This document shows positions 51,581-61,224 of a stretch of DNA of 64,000 nt, in pieces. The DNA lies in assembly GCA_016710765.1 (NCBI GenBank), contig JADJUJ010000004.1, positions 313,501-377,500 on the forward strand, read 5' to 3'. Position 1 is the stretch's first letter, and every line of letters starts with the position of its first letter. Under the pieces are notes generated by a model. That model was not told where the DNA came from. It searched no databases and saw only the letters and a list, made by a program, of their open reading frames with translations. The DNA comes from Lewinellaceae bacterium (GTDB lineage Bacteria > Bacteroidota > Bacteroidia > Chitinophagales > Saprospiraceae). The position numbers and the translations under genes were made by a program.

Positions 51581-51638
51581 TTTTTTACCACATAAGATCA
51601 CATGAGGTTAGCCACATGTGATCTTATGTGGTAAAAAA
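51581..51638. repeat. 24-bp-stem hairpin upstream of the stop at 51639
   Basis: TTTTTTACCACATAAGATCA..., 10-nt loop, and the exact complement. Like the palindrome at 6013 it has T at the start and A at the end on both strands, so it lacks a terminator T-tract. A second ACCACATAA copy lies at about 51563. It touches the stop of the giant gene. Confidence 0.75.
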
Positions 51639-54600
51639 TCACAGTCGCCGCACTTTCACATTCCGATACCACACAGGAAACCCATGATCTTGCAAGCCAA
51701 TCCGCCCCTTCTTCGTCACCCCAAAATCCGGCCAGTCCCGGAATTTGCTTTCGGCCAGCATGGTCTTGAATTCGGGGCTGTTCCGATCGAAACTGACAAC
51801 CTTATGGTGGTTCTGCCACTGTTCTACTTTCCCGTCCTTTGAAAGGATCCGCACATGATTCCAGGTCATGGCCGGATTCACCGTAATGTATTTGCAGGCG
51901 ATCAAGTCATACAAATCTCCGGCCTTGTGCTTCGGATACCGACTGTCGGGGTGGCAGGCATTGTCCAGTACCTGCATCTCCAGGCCTGTCATGTAGCAAT
52001 TCTCATATTTCGCCGGATCCTCCAGGACGTAGTAAAAGATCCCGGAATTTCCACAGGGTGACATTTTCCACTCCAGTTCCAACTCGAAATCTTCGTATTC
52101 TTCATCAGAAATAAGATCACCGCCATTGGCCGATTGCCAGCCCCCTTTGGGGTCAGGTTTGGCATCGAGAAACATAGCGCCGTCCTGCACCACCCAATCT
52201 TTATCCACCGTTTTGGCGCCATACTTGTGCCAGCCTTTGAACGATTGTCCGTCAAACAGCAACTTCCAGCCTTCGGAGATCTCCTTCTGACTCAAGGAAT
52301 TGTTGACTTTGGGCGGAAATGCCGGCTTTGGCTGTACACTACCCAACTGATCTGCTGGAATATTATTCAGCGTATACCAGGCTTCAGTGCTCCAAAGCTC
52401 ATGGCGCATATCGCTTTCTGGCAGGTTATGCAAGCGCAGATAGACTACGTGCCCGGGAAGCAGGCCCGAGATTTCGAGAAACACCTTTTTGCGGTCGGCA
52501 CTCACGGAAGCTGATTTCACTGCCATCGGTGTTTCATCCATTTTCGGACCACCGTAATTGATCGTGGGCTTATACCACCACTGCTTAACTTCGTACTGCG
52601 CCGGATCCCAGCCATCGCCTTCCTTCAAGGGCTCCGTAAATTCTATCTCCATCCCGTTCCCTTTGGCTCGCACGGCCAGCATTTCAAAAACGGAAGTTCC
52701 ATTGTATTTGAGCCGTTGCAACCCATACCATAATTTGCCTTCGCTGCTCCAGTTGCCGGGGTTACCAATACCGCCTACATACAAAGCGCCGTCGGGGCCC
52801 CATACCATCCTGTTTATACCTGCCTCCAGGCCCTGGGTAAAGCGGAACACACAACCCTGGTAATCACCATTTACCTTTTCAACAAATACCCGCTTCACGC
52901 CACCGTGGGTTACCTCGCCATGAATCATCTGGCCTTTGTAGGGCCCGTCGTTGAGCGCCAATGGCGTAGAGGGTGAGTTGCCAATTTCATCTTGTGGCAA
53001 CCAAACTACCGGCAACTGCACAGGTAAGCCCGCCACATTAATACTATCAACGGCATAAGAACCGAAAAACGAACCTTTTTTTACGTGCAGTATTTTCGAT
53101 GCCGGCAACCAGTCGCCTTGGTTGTCCGCCACAAATATTTCATTATCGACCCCGATTCCGACGCCATTAGGCGTTCGTAAACCGCGGGCAATAAACTCCA
53201 GGCTGCCATCTTTTTTACTAATACGAATCACCTTTCCGCGATCCGGGATCTGAGGCCTTGCGCTGGCACCTCCCGGCATAATGGCAATGGCCAGGGTAGC
53301 GTAAAAATAGCCGTCTTTATAGGCCAGTCCGAAGGCAAATTCATGAAAATTAGCGGAAGCTCGCCAGCCTTTGGCAAAACACTGGTACTCATCTATAATC
53401 TCATCACCGTCGAGATCAATCAATCGCGTAAGCTCCTGTTTTTGAAGCACATAAATGGTATCATTTACCACTTTTACACCCAATGGTTCCGCCAAACCTC
53501 TGGCAATCAGTTTGACCTTTATTTTTGCCGGGTCCCCACTTTCCACGTTACTAAGCAGGTACACACCACCCATGGCATCCCAGCAGGTGACCACCATGCG
53601 GCCATCGCTTAAAAAATCCATACCCGATACTTTGGGTAAAAAACTTTCCGGTCTGGCTTGCGAAAGCGTATAAGCCGGATGAACCTCCTTTAACGACGAC
53701 CCGTCGCCAGGAATCGCATCTCCGGCACCACCCATGGCCATGGCGCCCTCAGGATTGTCCGATTTGTTGTGAAATAAATTGCTGGCGGGGATGATCTGCA
53801 AACCTCCAGAACCCGGACGCGCCCATTTCAAGTATATACCTCGGCCACCACCGCCCTGGAAATAGTCGATCCGCAGCTGATGAAAACCAGCGCGCAGGGC
53901 AACTTCCACATCGTGGGGTTCGGCGCCATGCAAACCATCGGCATCAACCAGCAACTTATCATCAATCCACAACTTAGAGCCATCGTCTGAGGAGAGCTGC
54001 AAGAGCACATTGTCGTCCTTTTCCATGAACAGGTACCCATTGAGTTGAATGGCAAAATTTTCTTTCAAGGGACCAAAATCATCGCCTCCTGCATTGACTT
54101 CCGGAGCGATGACCACCATATCCGGCTTGGCTTTAAAATTGATTTCTGCCAGCTTGGTGGGCATCTTATTCAACTGGAAAACACCAGCCACCAGGCCAGG
54201 TAGTACGTCAGCATCACCAACACCATTGGTGCTGCGCTGCCACGCATCCGAAGGGATGGAAGCGAGGTCCTTCACTACGCTGCCACCTTCACCATCGTCT
54301 TCGCCCTCATCCAGCGACAAAATATACGTCACCATCGACCGCGCGTCATCAGGCTGAAGATCGGGGTGGGCCGACATGGCTGCAATTCCCCAGACACCAG
54401 AACCGCCGGCAACGACCTTTTTCGACCACAAGTCGAGATTACCCGGCGTATTTTTATAATGCTCTGAAATTTCAACATAGGAAGGCCCAACTGTTTTTAA
54501 CCGTGGGTTATGACAAGTGCGGCAATCATTCTTGGCAATGAGTCGCTCGCCGGGCGACAAAGTAGGTCCTTCTTCCTCGTCTGGCGTGGCCGCATTGGGG

Positions 54601-55343
54601 TTTTTATACAGTGGGTGATTGACAAACATGGTAGTAAGTACCGTGTTGCCCTTATTTTTTAAAGCCAGGGTACCAACAGTTTCCACGGTATGCAACTGGT
54701 CGTCGGTTATGAAATCAGTTGACTGATCAATTAGCAATGCCCCATTGGCCGCAAAGGCGCTGGTGGCTGCAATGGAACCAGCATTCGTCTTGAGGGTAAT
54801 CACCGCGCCATCGGGGGCATTTTCAACGCGAAAGGTTCTGGAGTAGCCAGATTGCCTGTCTTTTTCCACATATTCCGGTTGTTCGTTGATCCTGATCCTT
54901 CGGCCGTCGGAGAGAACCAGGTCAAACATGATCTCAGCATGGCCGTCTTTGGTGTATCGGTGCCCTTTGTAATCGGTAACGGGGGATTCGGGCTTCCCAT
55001 TCAGCGTTACCGTCCAAGGCCGGCGGAACTGATTTTCAAACCACGCGCTCCCTACGGTGGTAGGCTGTGGACCATGCCGCATGTTGTACACTGCGCCTTC
55101 AAAATCGACGCCGCCCGACCAGGCTTTGTACAGTGCACAAGAGTCGGTAGAGTAGGCCACCCACAGTTTATCATCCAGCGCAAACGTAATCATACGCGGT
55201 TGCTTATCGAGGACGGATCGGAAAACCCAGGGATCGTTTGGGCGATCGTAAGAGGGAAGAGCAGCTTGCTGGCGCGACGACCAGATCCAAAGCGCCAGCA
55301 GCAGGGCAACCAGCAGAACGAACAGGGTACGGGTTTTAAACAT
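51639..55343 (-). CDS. Giant cytochrome c/PA14/beta-propeller/DUF1080 secreted enzyme
   Basis: 1234 residues, intact. N-terminal membrane anchor (about 7-24), a beta domain to about 230, then a cytochrome c-type part with heme motif CRTCH (about residue 272) and a possible Met ligand. A PA14-like sugar-binding domain follows (about 390-510: VLLQLSSDDGSKLWIDDKLLVD). Next is a beta-propeller like sorbosone dehydrogenases (about 560-880: PNGVGIGVDNEIFVADNQGDW). The tail, from about 1040 (WKLLFDGQSFKGWHKYG ... GNSGIFYYVLE) is a DUF1080 3-keto-disaccharide hydrolase-like jelly roll. It probably oxidises and cleaves sugars outside the cytoplasm, feeding electrons to heme. Similar multidomain chains occur in Planctomycetes and Saprospiraceae-type genomes (recollection). 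Confidence 0.85.
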   Translation of the reverse strand: MFKTRTLFVLLVALLLALWIWSSRQQAALPSYDRPNDPWVFRSVLDKQPRMITFALDDKLWVAYSTDSCALYKAWSGGVDFEGAVYNMRHGPQPTTVGSAWFENQFRRPWTVTLNGKPESPVTDYKGHRYTKDGHAEIMFDLVLSDGRRIRINEQPEYVEKDRQSGYSRTFRVENAPDGAVITLKTNAGSIAATSAFAANGALLIDQSTDFITDDQLHTVETVGTLALKNKGNTVLTTMFVNHPLYKNPNAATPDEEEGPTLSPGERLIAKNDCRTCHNPRLKTVGPSYVEISEHYKNTPGNLDLWSKKVVAGGSGVWGIAAMSAHPDLQPDDARSMVTYILSLDEGEDDGEGGSVVKDLASIPSDAWQRSTNGVGDADVLPGLVAGVFQLNKMPTKLAEINFKAKPDMVVIAPEVNAGGDDFGPLKENFAIQLNGYLFMEKDDNVLLQLSSDDGSKLWIDDKLLVDADGLHGAEPHDVEVALRAGFHQLRIDYFQGGGGRGIYLKWARPGSGGLQIIPASNLFHNKSDNPEGAMAMGGAGDAIPGDGSSLKEVHPAYTLSQARPESFLPKVSGMDFLSDGRMVVTCWDAMGGVYLLSNVESGDPAKIKVKLIARGLAEPLGVKVVNDTIYVLQKQELTRLIDLDGDEIIDEYQCFAKGWRASANFHEFAFGLAYKDGYFYATLAIAIMPGGASARPQIPDRGKVIRISKKDGSLEFIARGLRTPNGVGIGVDNEIFVADNQGDWLPASKILHVKKGSFFGSYAVDSINVAGLPVQLPVVWLPQDEIGNSPSTPLALNDGPYKGQMIHGEVTHGGVKRVFVEKVNGDYQGCVFRFTQGLEAGINRMVWGPDGALYVGGIGNPGNWSSEGKLWYGLQRLKYNGTSVFEMLAVRAKGNGMEIEFTEPLKEGDGWDPAQYEVKQWWYKPTINYGGPKMDETPMAVKSASVSADRKKVFLEISGLLPGHVVYLRLHNLPESDMRHELWSTEAWYTLNNIPADQLGSVQPKPAFPPKVNNSLSQKEISEGWKLLFDGQSFKGWHKYGAKTVDKDWVVQDGAMFLDAKPDPKGGWQSANGGDLISDEEYEDFELELEWKMSPCGNSGIFYYVLEDPAKYENCYMTGLEMQVLDNACHPDSRYPKHKAGDLYDLIACKYITVNPAMTWNHVRILSKDGKVEQWQNHHKVVSFDRNSPEFKTMLAESKFRDWPDFGVTKKGRIGLQDHGFPVWYRNVKVRRL

Positions 55344-55573
55344 ACTTCAGGAAGGATTGCAACATGACAGTAAAAGCACAACAGATTGGATCTATAAACA
55401 GAACAATCCGCTGTGATCAAGATGAACAGCGTAGTAATATTTGGCAGGAGCAGCCGCTAATATAGCGGGATTTCACAAATCGAAAAGCAGTAATACTTAA
55501 ATTGTTACTGCAAAAATTTGCCCGGGCCAATCTTTGTTGTGCTTCAGCCTTTACCATACCGCATTAAATGCTC

Positions 55574-56875
55574 TTACATAATCATACCCGCTATTGTTGC
55601 CGTCATAAAACAGGCTGCAGAACCAGTAAGTACCGACCACAAACCCAGTTCGGTCAGTGTTTTGCGTTGATTGGGTGCGAGGGTACCAATTCCACCAATT
55701 TGAATTCCGATGGATGCAAAATTGGAAAATCCGCAAAGGGCATACATCGCTATGATGATGGATTTTGGATCGGTCAAAAGACCCTGCCCTTTCATTGCTC
55801 CCATGGCAGAGTAGGCGACAAACTCATTGATGGTGGTTTTCATCCCCAGCAACTGCCCAACCACCATAACATCTGCTGATGGTGTTCCCAGCAGCCAGGC
55901 AAGCGGCGCAAACACCAGTCCGAGCACATAGGTAAAAGTCAGTCCTTCAAAGCGCCCGCCAGTTGCCGTTTGAATCTGGGCATTGAGGCCTGTCCAATCG
56001 CCGACTGTATGCAGTAAAATCCAGTTCATCATATAAACCAATGAGGTAAATACAATCAGCATGGCGCCCACATTAACGGCAAGTTTCAAGCCATCAGTAG
56101 TACCGTTGGCTATGGCATCCAAAATATTATCGCCGGAATGGGTATCAATATGGGTAAGTTTTTCAAGGTCCTGTTTTTCGGTTTCCGGCATGAGAATTTT
56201 GGCGCAAACAATGGCAGCAGGGGCCGACATAATGGAGGCGGTGAGCAAGTGGCGGGCAAAATAAAGCTGTGTCTCCGGATCGCTGCCACCTAAAAACCCA
56301 ACATATGCGGCAAACACGCCCCCGGCTATGGTTGCCATACCGCCGGTCATGAGGCACATAATTTCAGAACGCGACATTGCTGCCAGGTATGGCCTGATGA
56401 TTAAAGGCGCCTCCGTTTGTCCAATAAAAACATTGGCTGCAGCAGCCAGGCTTTCCGGACCGCTTAAGCCCATGCTTCGGGTGAGAACCCAAGCGATGCC
56501 GTAGACGATTTTTTGTAGAATACCGAAATAAAACAGCACCGCCGACAATGCGGAATAAAACATTACCGTAGGGAGTACCCGAAAAGCGAAAACATAAACC
56601 GGCGCCTTACTGGAGGCTAATTCGGACCCAAAAAGGAAAGTAGCGCCTTCTTCCGACCATTTAATAACATAGGTAAAAATGCTGGCAAATTGATCAAAGA
56701 CCCAGCTAACACCCGGCACCTTGAGTACCAACAACCCAAAGGTGAGTTGAATCAACAAGCCTGATCCCACAAGTCGCCAGTTGATAGATTTTCTGCTCTT
56801 ACTAAATGCATAACAAACCCCAATGAGGAATGCCATACCCAATATACCCCTTCCAATGTTGGTAACTGTCTCCAT
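55574..56875 (-). CDS. NupC-type concentrative nucleoside transporter
   Basis: 433 residues from METVTNIGRGI (ATG 56875); an in-frame ATG at 56902 is possible. It has ten or so membrane helices and the CNT signatures GQTEAPLIIRPYL and IAGGVFAAYVGFLGG. The C-terminal part has MNWILLHTVGDW, then ALCGFSNFASIGIQIGGIGTLAP. Na+- or H+-coupled nucleoside uptake across the inner membrane. No nucleoside-metabolism gene is adjacent. Followed by 230 bp of empty spacer before the giant gene. Confidence 0.88.
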   Translation of the reverse strand: METVTNIGRGILGMAFLIGVCYAFSKSRKSINWRLVGSGLLIQLTFGLLVLKVPGVSWVFDQFASIFTYVIKWSEEGATFLFGSELASSKAPVYVFAFRVLPTVMFYSALSAVLFYFGILQKIVYGIAWVLTRSMGLSGPESLAAAANVFIGQTEAPLIIRPYLAAMSRSEIMCLMTGGMATIAGGVFAAYVGFLGGSDPETQLYFARHLLTASIMSAPAAIVCAKILMPETEKQDLEKLTHIDTHSGDNILDAIANGTTDGLKLAVNVGAMLIVFTSLVYMMNWILLHTVGDWTGLNAQIQTATGGRFEGLTFTYVLGLVFAPLAWLLGTPSADVMVVGQLLGMKTTINEFVAYSAMGAMKGQGLLTDPKSIIIAMYALCGFSNFASIGIQIGGIGTLAPNQRKTLTELGLWSVLTGSAACFMTATIAGMIM

Positions 56876-57113
56876 ACTGTTGTGTTCGTTCGAAATTTGC
56901 AATTTTGCCTGCTAAATGTACGGCCCATGCCTGGTAAGAAAAAATTTAGTTCAAAACATGTAGCCTCCTTCTTTTTGCAGATTTCCTGGCATAATGGCGA
57001 TTTTATCCAGCGATTCACATCATTAATATAAAATCCTTCGCGATCTGTCGGTTTGTGCCTTATTCTTGTAGTACAAAACGGAATAGCACCCATTGAATTT
57101 TGTACATCTGACT

Positions 57114-58549
57114 ATGAATCGAATCATCACTCGTACCGCCTTTTTCCTCCTTTGCCTTTTACCAGGGCTTGCGTTTGGGCAAGACATCTGGTCGTTGGAA
57201 CGCTGCATCAATTACGCGCAGGACAATAACATTACAATAAAGCAGGCTCAGGCTGCGGTAAGAACAGCGCAATTGACCGAAAGCCAGGCCAAAGCAGCCC
57301 GATTACCCAACGTCAATGCTGGCGCCAACGCTGGTGAACAATTTGGCCGGACCATCGACCTACCACCAACCAGTTCAACAATACTGGTATTGGGTACAAC
57401 AGCGTAAGCCTCAACGCGGGCATTTCCCTCTTTACCGGTGGTCAAATCAACCACAGCATACACCAAGCACGCCACGACGCGAAGGCTAGCATTGCCGATG
57501 CAGAAAATACTGCCAACAATCTTGCCTTGCAGGTTGCACAAGCGTATTTGAATATCCTACTGACAGAAGAACAAGTCATCAGCGCAAAGCGAAGAAACGA
57601 CCTGAGTACGCGGCAACTGGACAATACACTGAAGATGATTGCCGCAGGCGCCCTGCCACTCGCCGACCGATATACCATCGACGCGCAAATTGCCCGCGAT
57701 GAACAAGCGCTGATCGTGGCAGAAAACAGTAAAGCGCTGGCCTACCTGACCTTGAAGCAGTTGTTGCAGTTGGAGCCTGATTATGACCTCCAAATTGAAC
57801 GGCCCTTTGTTCAAATCCCAACCGATGTTGACCCCATGGCCTATACCCTGCCGATGGTTTACAACGAAGCATTGGGCACCCAACCCAATGTGCGCGCAGC
57901 AGGCTTCCGAATCAACAGCGCCGAGGAAGGGGTAAAACTCGCAAAAAGTGGCTATTACCCCACGCTTTCGCTTTTCGCAAACCTGAGCAGCAACTACTCT
58001 ACACAATTCAAGGATTTTATAGCGACCGGGAATCAGCTACCGGGTGCTCCGACGACCGTAGACATTAATGGGCAACAGGTTACAATTACTGTTTACCAGC
58101 CGGAGTTCACCAGCAAAGATGTTAAATACTTTGATCAGCTGGACCGCAACTTCGGCCAGGGCGTAGGGGTAAGTCTGAATGTTCCCATTTACCAAAACGG
58201 CCGCACACGCCTGTCGGTAGAACGCGCCAGGTTGAATGTTCTGAATGCCCAGATGCAAGACATCCAAACCAAGCAGCAACTCAAGAATGATATCCAAACC
58301 GCCATCGCCAATGCCCGCGCGGGTAAACTACAATTAGATGCGGCCCAGAGAAGTTTTCAGGCCTCGCAGATTGCTTTCCAAAATACGGAAAAACGCCAGC
58401 AGGTCGGCGCCGTAAATATCCTGGAGTTGTCGACAGCGAAAACCAATATGGATATTGCCGAAAACGAATTGCTGATCGCCAAATACGACTACATTTTCAG
58501 GCTAAAAATTCTGGACTTCTACGAAGGCAAACCCCTTTCCCTGCGCTAG
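57114..58549 (+). CDS. TolC-family outer-membrane efflux protein, frameshifted
   Basis: MNRIITRTAFFLLCLLPGLAFGQ signal, then WSLERCINYAQDNNITIKQAQ, the TolC repeat start. The first frame runs to 57407 but diverges after GRTID; the adjacent frame continues TTNQFNNTGIGYNSVSLNAGISLF, exactly as TolC relatives do. Adding one C at GACCTACC near 57360 gives 478 residues. Two helical repeats and VNILELSTAKTN near the end are typical. It forms the trimeric exit duct of a tripartite pump with the membrane-fusion protein 47 bp downstream. An inner-membrane partner is not in the window. Confidence 0.88.
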
Positions 58550-58596
58550 TTATTTTTCTATCCACAACAACATTGATAATTCAGATCAAATACAAT

Positions 58597-60039
58597 ATGA
58601 AAGCCAATTCACCTAAACGCAAAAGAACCCTCCTATACGTCCTGATTGGCGTTTTTGCCATCCTGATTGTAGCCGCTGCTATAAAAGCACGCCAGAAACC
58701 GAAGGGAGAAACGGTAACAGTTGAAAAGGTACAACGCCGCACCATTAAGGAAACTGTAACCGCAAGCGGAAAGGTTTTCCCCGAAACAGAAGTAAAAATC
58801 AGCTCAGATGTATCCGGTGAAATTGTTGAGTTGTATGTCAAGGAAGGCGATTCTGTACGGGCAGGACAAGTGCTCGCTAAAATCAAGCCCGATGAATACC
58901 AAAGTGCTGTTGAACGAGGCCAGGCCGCTGTGAGTACAGCCAAATCGCAGCGTGAAATCAGTGCTTCGAATGTTAAAAACTCCAGCGCGCAAATTGATCA
59001 ACTGGAAGCAGACCGTGCCAGGGTTGCCGCGCAGGTAGAAGCTGCCCGAAAATCGCACAAACGCAATGAATCGCTGCATAAAGAGGGTGTCATCTCTGAT
59101 GCAGAATTTGAAACCTCGCTCAGCAATGTGCGTGGACTGGAAAGCAGCCTGGCGGCCTCCGATGCAGCACTTATAGGCGCCAAAACCGGCTTAAAAAGTG
59201 CAAAAGAAAATGTCCTCGTTTCTGAATTTGGCATTAATAGTGCTTCGGCATCCCTGAAAGAACTTCGCACCAGCTTGCAAAAGACCATCGTGACTGCGCC
59301 CGTCTCTGGCATCATCAGCAAACTCAATGTAGAGAAGGGCGAAAGGGTAGTGGGGACACTCCAGATGACCGGAACAGAAATGATGCGGGTTGCCAACTTC
59401 AGTTCCATGGAGGTGCAGGTAGAAGTTAGTGAAAGTGATATTCTAAAAGTCAGTGTAAATGACGAAGCAGAAGTAGAAATAGATGCGTACCTCGGACGAA
59501 AATTTAAGGGCCGTGTATCGGAAATTGCCAATAGTGCCAGCAATGTGGGCACTGTTTCAGCCAGCCTGAACACCGACCAGGTTGCCAATTTTGTTGTTAA
59601 GGTACGCCTTGACCCGAGATCCTATGAGGACCTGATGAAGGCCGGTCGACCACATCCCTTCCGGCCAGGTATGTCGGCTTCTGTTGACATCTTTACGGAA
59701 ACCATGGATGATGTGTTAAGTATTCCGATCATTGCCGTAACCGTCCGTGAAGAGGACAAGGCAACTGAAAAAAAGAGCGACGATGAGGAAATACCAGAGC
59801 AAAATCGCAGCAATTCACCTGCTGAGATAAAAGAAATTGTATTCATTGTAAGTGGCGATACCGTGGCAGTAAGGGATGTAAAAACCAGTGTTCAAGACAA
59901 CGACTACATTGCCATTGATACGGGCTTGAAAGAAGGAGAAATGGTGGTAACCGGGCCATATTCCGCCATTGCCCGAAAACTCAAAAGCGGTTCACGAATT
60001 ACAATCGAGGACAAGAACAAAGACAAGAATAAGAAATAG
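58597..60039 (+). CDS. RND/ABC efflux membrane-fusion protein
   Basis: 480 residues from ATG 58597 (MKANSPKRKRTLLYVLIG). Single membrane helix about 11-30, then a lipoyl-like half (VKISSDVSGEIVELYVKEGDSVRAGQVLAKI), a long coiled coil (about 100-230), the second lipoyl half (VTAPVSGIISKLNVEKGERVVG), a beta-barrel and a membrane-proximal end (IAIDTGLKEGEMVVTGPYSAIARKLKSG). MacA/HlyD-type periplasmic adaptor. It follows TolC by 47 bp and would bridge an inner-membrane transporter to it. A Lys/Asp-rich tail (DKNKDKNKK) ends the chain. Substrate unknown. Confidence 0.9.
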   Translation: MKANSPKRKRTLLYVLIGVFAILIVAAAIKARQKPKGETVTVEKVQRRTIKETVTASGKVFPETEVKISSDVSGEIVELYVKEGDSVRAGQVLAKIKPDEYQSAVERGQAAVSTAKSQREISASNVKNSSAQIDQLEADRARVAAQVEAARKSHKRNESLHKEGVISDAEFETSLSNVRGLESSLAASDAALIGAKTGLKSAKENVLVSEFGINSASASLKELRTSLQKTIVTAPVSGIISKLNVEKGERVVGTLQMTGTEMMRVANFSSMEVQVEVSESDILKVSVNDEAEVEIDAYLGRKFKGRVSEIANSASNVGTVSASLNTDQVANFVVKVRLDPRSYEDLMKAGRPHPFRPGMSASVDIFTETMDDVLSIPIIAVTVREEDKATEKKSDDEEIPEQNRSNSPAEIKEIVFIVSGDTVAVRDVKTSVQDNDYIAIDTGLKEGEMVVTGPYSAIARKLKSGSRITIEDKNKDKNKK

Positions 60040-60103
60040 GTGTTTGTGAAGGTAGGGTAAAAGGTTCTTTATACCTTTGTGCTGAGACAATGGTTACCAT
60101 ATT

Positions 60104-60583
60104 ATGAGTCAAATGACCGAGGCAGAGCAGTTGGCAAAGCCCAAAACCGCACATTTATCCTCCAATACCACCTTGTTTTGGCGGGTATTCCTACCTGTTT
60201 TTGGCAGTGTATTTGTGACCGGCCTTGTGCTTAGCTTTTGGCTGATTTCAGCAGAGGAACTCTATATATCAATGAAATCGGCCTGGACTGGCCGATCTTT
60301 ATCAGCGCTCGCCTGGTTCGGATGGATATTTTTTCTCCGTCAAACGCTTTGGCGCCTTATGCGCGTGGATGCCGACCCGGAGCACATTATGGTCACCAAT
60401 TACTGGACAACCGTTCGGTACAAATGGTCTGATGTTGAAGCCATTAACAATGGTACCATCCTTTGGAAGAAGGTGAAGGTAATTCGCCTAAAAGCTTCCG
60501 GGCGGTTTGGGCAAAATATCCATTTCCTTCCCGGCACTTATTTTGAACCCTGGATGGAGGGGCATGTTAAATCCTTTACTTAA
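60104..60583 (+). CDS. Hypothetical protein with two membrane helices
   Basis: 159 residues. Helices at about 25-45 (FWRVFLPVFGSVFVTGLVLSF) and about 67-80 (LSALAWFGWIFFL), then a cytoplasmic beta domain with VTNYWTTVRYKWSDVEAINNG, resembling a PH-like or DUF-type domain. Not recognised. A TACCTTTG box lies at 60072-60079, but a TTG at -33 is 25 bp away, so promoter support is weak. The 3' flank is the repeat field. Confidence 0.6.
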   Translation: MSQMTEAEQLAKPKTAHLSSNTTLFWRVFLPVFGSVFVTGLVLSFWLISAEELYISMKSAWTGRSLSALAWFGWIFFLRQTLWRLMRVDADPEHIMVTNYWTTVRYKWSDVEAINNGTILWKKVKVIRLKASGRFGQNIHFLPGTYFEPWMEGHVKSFT

Positions 60584-60909
60584 GATTTACGATATCCGAT
60601 TGATGATTTACGATATCCGATGTGGATTTGAGATTTAAGATTGACGATATCCGATTGATGATTTACGATTGCTGATGTGATTGACGATATCCGATTGACG
60701 ATATCCGATTGACGATATCCGATTGATGATATCCGATTGACGATATCCGATTGATGATTTACGATTGATGATGTGATTTCCGATATCCGATTGATATCCG
60801 ATTGGCGCAATCGTAAATCCAACATCTCAAATCACATCGTCAATCGTAAATCATCAATCGGATATCGTAAATCTTGTCACCGGATATCGTAAATCTTGTC
60901 ACCGGATAT
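60584..60909. repeat. Tandem and inverted GATATCCGATT repeat field
   Basis: About 15 near-copies of GATATCCGATTGA, mixed with GATTTACGATT units, fill the left two thirds. The right third holds the complement (AATCGGATATCGTAAATC), so a very long imperfect hairpin or cruciform is possible. It occupies the gap between the hypothetical gene and the rRNA terminator. No spacer structure, so not a CRISPR. Confidence 0.85.
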
Positions 60910-60916
60910 CGCAAAT

Positions 60917-60950
60917 AAAAAAAGCCCAGCCGAACGGATTCGACTGAGCT
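60917..60950 (-). terminator. Intrinsic terminator of the rRNA operon
   Basis: Minus strand: AGCTCAGTCGAA, loop TCCG, TTCGGCTGGGCT then seven T. It lies just after the 5S gene. Confidence 0.9.
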
Positions 60951-60960
60951 TAAATAGTTT

Positions 60961-61076
60961 GGGTTGGCACCGACCTACTCTCCCGGGGCATCAACCCCAG
61001 TACCATCAGCGCTGGCGGGCTTAACTTCTCTGTTCGGAATGGTAAGAGGTGATCCCCGCCGCTATAGGCACCAACA
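60961..61076 (-). rRNA. rrf: 5S ribosomal RNA
   Basis: Minus strand about 116 nt. It has the conserved GCGGGGATCACC, CCATTCCGAACAGAGAAGTT and the closing stem complement of the first bases (GTTGGTGCC with GGTGCCAACCC). It lies 3' of 23S in the usual order, 148 bp away. Confidence 0.95.
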
Positions 61077-61224
61077 TTTCTTTATGACAATCACTGGGAT
61101 GGAGTAGCGAATAATCGCTAAGTTTTCACTGAACCTAAGAGCGCCGAATCGCGCTGTATCTTTGTAAATTGACATTTACAACCATACAAAACGGATACGT
61201 CTGCTCGAGTTTTAAAAGAATAAA

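Noticed and set aside
60584..60909. Possible CRISPR array
   Set aside because: Repeats are short, abutting and partly inverted; there are no unique spacers of regular length and no cas genes.
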